A DNA stretch of 7,587 nucleotides, taken from contig JAOUGY010000177.1 of assembly GCA_029865445.1 (NCBI GenBank), forward strand, positions 1 to 7,587, in the 5' to 3' direction. Source of the stretch: Acidimicrobiia bacterium (GTDB taxonomy: Bacteria; Actinomycetota; Acidimicrobiia; Spongiisociales; ZC4RG35). A program made the translations under genes and the position numbers. Shown piece after piece: positions 4,787 to 7,587 of the stretch; within the stretch, counting starts at the first letter, position 1; each line of letters opens with the position of its first letter. The notes beneath the pieces are model-generated. The model ran no database searches. It was not told where the DNA came from and worked only from the letters and a program-made list of their open reading frames with translations.

Positions 4787-6967
4787 TCAACGAGTGGGGA
4801 GGGTGACGATGACGACCGGAATCCGCGAGCGCTCGATCATGTATCGGACACGGTGGCCAAAGAATGGCCGGTCGGAGACGGGCCGGTTGGAGGCACCGAT
4901 CACGGCGAGATCGAATCCGCCTCCATTGGCCACCTCCACCACCTCCTCCTCGGCGTGGGACGCCACGCGTACGCCTGTCTCGACCGTGACTCCCAGGCGC
5001 TCACCGAAACCGGCGGCCGCCGTCACCATCTCCTGAGCTGTCCGGATCGCTTCGGACACCGAAGGCTCCTCGAGCATCACGCCTTGGCCCTCGGGGCGAT
5101 TCACCACGTGAAGGGCCATGGCGGTGCCGTTGTTTCTCCGCACGATGGAATATGCCAGTTCCTCTGCCGCTCGGGTCACGCGGGTCGAGACGACGGGTAC
5201 GAGCACGCGGTCGGGGTGGTCGAGATCGACGTCGTCGCCCCCGGGGATTCGCACGATCACGGCCGGCAGGTCCACCCTGGCCAGCACCCGGTCGACAACG
5301 GTGGAGAACAATCCGCCGGGACCGTCGCGTTCCTCTTCCGATGCACCGAGCAGCACCAGGTCGTACCCGAGCCGCGACTCGTCGGCGATGGCGGCGGCGG
5401 GGTCCGTGGCTACCTTCCTCACCACTCGGTGACGCAGTCCTTCGAGCTCGTCCAGCACATCGGCAGGAGCGGCCGCGCTCCCCCCGGGCGAACGGAGCCA
5501 GCGGCGCCATCTGGAGGTGGTGACCTCCACCAGGAGGATCGTGAACTCCGGGTCGTCGAGAACGTCAGCCAGAAGTCGGGCTGCGTAGCGACTGTTGCGA
5601 CCACCTCTCGTCGGGACCAGCACACGCTTGCTCGACAAGATCTCGGAGGACGCCAGCAACTCCTCCCGGTCGAGTCTGCGCCGCTCCTCGTCAGGCACTG
5701 CCCATCCCCGAACCACCCATTTCAACAACATGGGTGCCACCACCGACGTGACGATGGCGACCACTACGACGACGGTGTAGCCGGTTTCGGAGATGACACC
5801 GAGATTCAACGCGACGATCGCAACCACGATCCCCATCGCTCCCAACGCCGAGAGACCCGAGCCGAGCGCCAAGCATTCCCGGCCCGAGACGCCGGCCATC
5901 CGGCCCGCCGCGAAGGTGCCAACGATCTTGGCGCCGATGGCGATGACCACGAGTCCGACGGTCCACAATGCCGCCTCGGCACTCGACAGCAGCCCGATGT
6001 CCACCCGGAGTCCGCTGAACGCAAAGAAGATCGGAGCGAAGATCGCCGCGGTGACGGTTTCGAGTGTCGTCTGGACCTGAGGTAGCTGGTGTCGGAGCCG
6101 GGACAGGAGGATGCCCATGACGAACGCCCCCAAGATCGCCTCGAGCTTGAGGGCCTGGGTCACCACTCCGCCTGCGAGCGCAGCGACGAACGCGACGGTG
6201 AGGGCGGCGGCCCGGCTCGAGCCTCGCTCCATGACGAGTTTCATCAGCCGATCGAGCACCGGCCGACCCACCAGGATCATTGCCAGCAGGAAGGCGACGA
6301 GGCCTCCGAACGACGTACCGAGCGCCGCCGGGTCGAAGCCGTCCTGGGCAATCCCCGACAATGCCGCCAGGAGAAGCCAGCCGATCGTGTCCATGGTCAT
6401 GCCGGCCGCCAGCGTGATCTGACCGAAGTTGCGGCGGAGGAAACCGAGGTCCTGCAGGATCTTCGCCACAACGGGGAGTGCCGACACAGAAAGTGCCAGC
6501 GCTACGAACCCGCCGAAGACCCACGGATCGACCGAGTCGCCGATGAACGAGGCCGGGAGCTGTCTGCTCACCAACAGAGTCACAGCAGCAGGAACCGCCA
6601 ACGCCCCGGCCGCAACCGACAGTGCGGCAGTCCGGAATCGGCCGATGATCGCCAGGTCGGTCTCGAACCCGATGACAACCAGCAGCATGATCACTCCCAG
6701 CCATGCAAGGCCGAACATGAGCGACTGCACGGTGGGCTCACCGAAGAGCCATTCGTACGACTCCGGAGCCCACCGCCCGAAGACGCTCGGACCCAGAAGG
6801 ATGCCAGCCACCAGCTCGCCGACGACCGCCGGCTGGCCGATCAACTTCATGAATCCGCCGAGCAACCGAGCCGCACCTATGAGCAGCGCCAGCTGCGCGA
6901 GGAAGACGAGCACTTCGTGCTCGGTCAGGAGCGCGTTGGGTGCCTCCGCGGCGAGGACTACGTGCAC
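4787..6967 (-). CDS. CPA2-type cation:proton antiporter with C-terminal tandem Usp domains
   Basis: This is a 726-residue membrane protein that probably exchanges Na+ or K+ for H+. Residues about 15-420 form the multi-helix exchanger domain, with GQPAVVGELVAGILLGPSVFG (44-64), the VVIGFETDL segment (97-105), SALPVVAKIL (162-171), the core helix AGMTMDTIGW (188-197, Asp193), APIFFAFSGLRVD (311-323) and the last helices to about 420. A soluble region follows: Usp-like domain 1 (about 447-575, starts KRVLVPTRGG, has LVLLGAS at 537-543) and Usp-like domain 2 (about 586-726, starts DRVLVPVVST, has LAVIGAS at 687-693 and ends RSRIPVVIVTLPTR). Usp domains often bind ATP and may gate transport; the nucleotide motifs here look degenerate. 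There is no KTN/RCK domain, unlike KefB or KefC. The start is GTG at 6967: an in-frame TGA lies at 6988-6986, and no SD is visible. Ion specificity cannot be told. Confidence 0.93.
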   Translation of the reverse strand: MHVVLAAEAPNALLTEHEVLVFLAQLALLIGAARLLGGFMKLIGQPAVVGELVAGILLGPSVFGRWAPESYEWLFGEPTVQSLMFGLAWLGVIMLLVVIGFETDLAIIGRFRTAALSVAAGALAVPAAVTLLVSRQLPASFIGDSVDPWVFGGFVALALSVSALPVVAKILQDLGFLRRNFGQITLAAGMTMDTIGWLLLAALSGIAQDGFDPAALGTSFGGLVAFLLAMILVGRPVLDRLMKLVMERGSSRAAALTVAFVAALAGGVVTQALKLEAILGAFVMGILLSRLRHQLPQVQTTLETVTAAIFAPIFFAFSGLRVDIGLLSSAEAALWTVGLVVIAIGAKIVGTFAAGRMAGVSGRECLALGSGLSALGAMGIVVAIVALNLGVISETGYTVVVVVAIVTSVVAPMLLKWVVRGWAVPDEERRRLDREELLASSEILSSKRVLVPTRGGRNSRYAARLLADVLDDPEFTILLVEVTTSRWRRWLRSPGGSAAAPADVLDELEGLRHRVVRKVATDPAAAIADESRLGYDLVLLGASEEERDGPGGLFSTVVDRVLARVDLPAVIVRIPGGDDVDLDHPDRVLVPVVSTRVTRAAEELAYSIVRRNNGTAMALHVVNRPEGQGVMLEEPSVSEAIRTAQEMVTAAAGFGERLGVTVETGVRVASHAEEEVVEVANGGGFDLAVIGASNRPVSDRPFFGHRVRYMIERSRIPVVIVTLPTR

Positions 6968-7002
6968 CGGCGGCAGCGTAGTGGCTCACCGGCGTGAGTC
7001 AC
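6968..7002 (-). promoter_or_regulatory. Leaderless promoter candidate and inverted-repeat operator of the antiporter gene
   Basis: On the minus strand GTGACT (7002-6997, four of six -35 matches) is 16 bp from TACGCT (6980-6975), which fits TANNNT. Seven bases then separate this -10 from the GTG start codon, so transcription probably starts at or next to the start codon. This agrees with the absence of a Shine-Dalgarno and with frequent leaderless mRNAs in actinobacteria. Between and over the -35 lies an inverted repeat, TGGCTCAC (6982-6989) and GTGAGTCA (6994-7001), with one mismatch in eight and a four-base centre. It is either an operator or a weak hairpin ending the upstream ychF transcript, which stops 48 nt before it. 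Confidence 0.45.
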
Positions 7003-7049
7003 CGCGAACGCAAGGGCGGTCCGGGCCCTCGACCGGTGGTGCGAAACCG

Positions 7050-7587
7050 TCAGACGTTGAAGCGGAAGTGCATGACGTCGCCGTCGGCCACGACGTAATC
7101 CTTGCCCTCGACCCGGATCTTGCCGGCTGTCCGCAGCGCCGCCTCCGATCCGTGGTGTGTGAGGTCGGGAATCGAATACACCTCCGCTCGGATGAACCCC
7201 TTTTCGAAGTCGGTGTGAATCGTGCCTGCAGCTTGCGGTGCCCGCGTCCCTCGGCGGATCGTCCACGCCCGGATCTCCTTTGGCCCGGCCGTGAAGAACG
7301 TCTCCAGACCCAACAGCCGGTATGCCTCGCGAGCGAGCACTGCAAGGCCTGGCTCTTCGAGCCCCAGGTCGGCCAGGAACCCGGCCCGATCCACTTCCGG
7401 GAGTTGGGCGATCTCGGCTTCGATCGCCGCGCAGATGACCACGAAACCGGAACCCTCCTCCTCGGCAATCTCCCTCACGGTGTCCACGAAACGGTTGCCA
7501 CCGAGACCCTCTTCGTCGACGTTGCAGACGTACAACACGGGCTTCAGCGTGATCAACTGGACCTCGGCCAAGACGGAGCGCTCGTCG
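7050..7587 (-). CDS. ychF: Redox-regulated ATPase YchF (Obg-like ATPase, OLA1 family), C-terminal half
   Basis: Only the last 178 residues are present; the 5' half, with the P-loop and switch regions, lies beyond the right edge. The visible part begins inside the G domain. LKPVLYVCNVDE contains the NxxE form of the G4 motif (N22 to E25 of the fragment), the change known in YchF/OLA1 to favour ATP over GTP. The C-terminal TGS domain (about 94-178) is nearly canonical: LETFFTAGPKEIRAWTIR, GTRAPQAAGTIHTDFEKGF, IRAEVYS, and the family ending GDVMHFRFNV before TGA at 7052-7050. A TTG at 7571 is internal, not the start. YchF associates with ribosomes and participates in translation and stress responses in other bacteria. 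It shares a strand with the antiporter but is probably transcribed separately, given the promoter signals in the 82-nt gap. Confidence 0.97.
   Translation of the reverse strand, partial: DERSVLAEVQLITLKPVLYVCNVDEEGLGGNRFVDTVREIAEEEGSGFVVICAAIEAEIAQLPEVDRAGFLADLGLEEPGLAVLAREAYRLLGLETFFTAGPKEIRAWTIRRGTRAPQAAGTIHTDFEKGFIRAEVYSIPDLTHHGSEAALRTAGKIRVEGKDYVVADGDVMHFRFNV

Noticed and set aside
4572..5036. Small plus-strand ORFs across the 4572-4806 intergenic region
   Set aside because: They run through the hairpins and the terminator, have no SD and no family features, and extend into the antiporter gene antisense.
4853..6997. Plus-strand ORFs at 4853-6085 and 6089-6997, and the minus-strand ORF at 5691-6704
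   Set aside because: They overlap the antiporter gene in other frames and have compositions typical of frame shadows, without recognisable domains.

Overview
The window is GC-rich, uses GTG and TTG-type start codons, and carries four protein genes, all on the minus strand. The single-chain GcvP, the glycine riboswitch, a GC-rich Gram-positive style of coding and an apparently leaderless antiporter gene suggest an actinobacterium. A lineage such as Acidimicrobiia is possible, but this is inference, because no rRNA or other marker is present.

Reading right to left, in the direction of transcription: (1) 7587-7050 is the C-terminal half of the YchF/OLA1 ATPase, cut by the right edge. (2) After an 82-nt gap with an inverted repeat and a plausible leaderless promoter, 6967-4787 encodes a CPA2-type cation:proton antiporter fused to two universal-stress-protein (Usp) domains. 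(3) The 444-nt gap 4343-4786 has no convincing protein gene but is dense in RNA. A highly structured candidate small RNA is encoded on the plus strand (about 4587-4778), ending in a strong intrinsic terminator. A glycine riboswitch (4417-4488) lies in the minus-strand leader of the next gene. (4) 4342-1526 is gcvP, the glycine decarboxylase P-protein of the glycine cleavage system. (5) After 100 nt, 1425 to beyond position 1 encodes an uncharacterised protein. It has a small N-terminal globular domain, a very basic patch, and at least 350 residues of lysine-free acidic sequence ending in a pentapeptide repeat where the window cuts it.

The firmest functional unit is riboswitch plus gcvP: glycine binding by the leader RNA should control the decarboxylase subunit. 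The T- and H-proteins are not in the window. The riboswitch has one complete aptamer plus a second near-copy of its conserved 3' block (15/17 matches). This could be a decayed second aptamer or a switching element.

The least explained items are the plus-strand structured RNA, which has C-rich loops, a GAAA and a UUCG tetraloop and a terminator, and the acidic repeat protein. The acidic protein gene ends outside the window and is easily missed, because its antisense strand carries a spurious 376-codon ORF.
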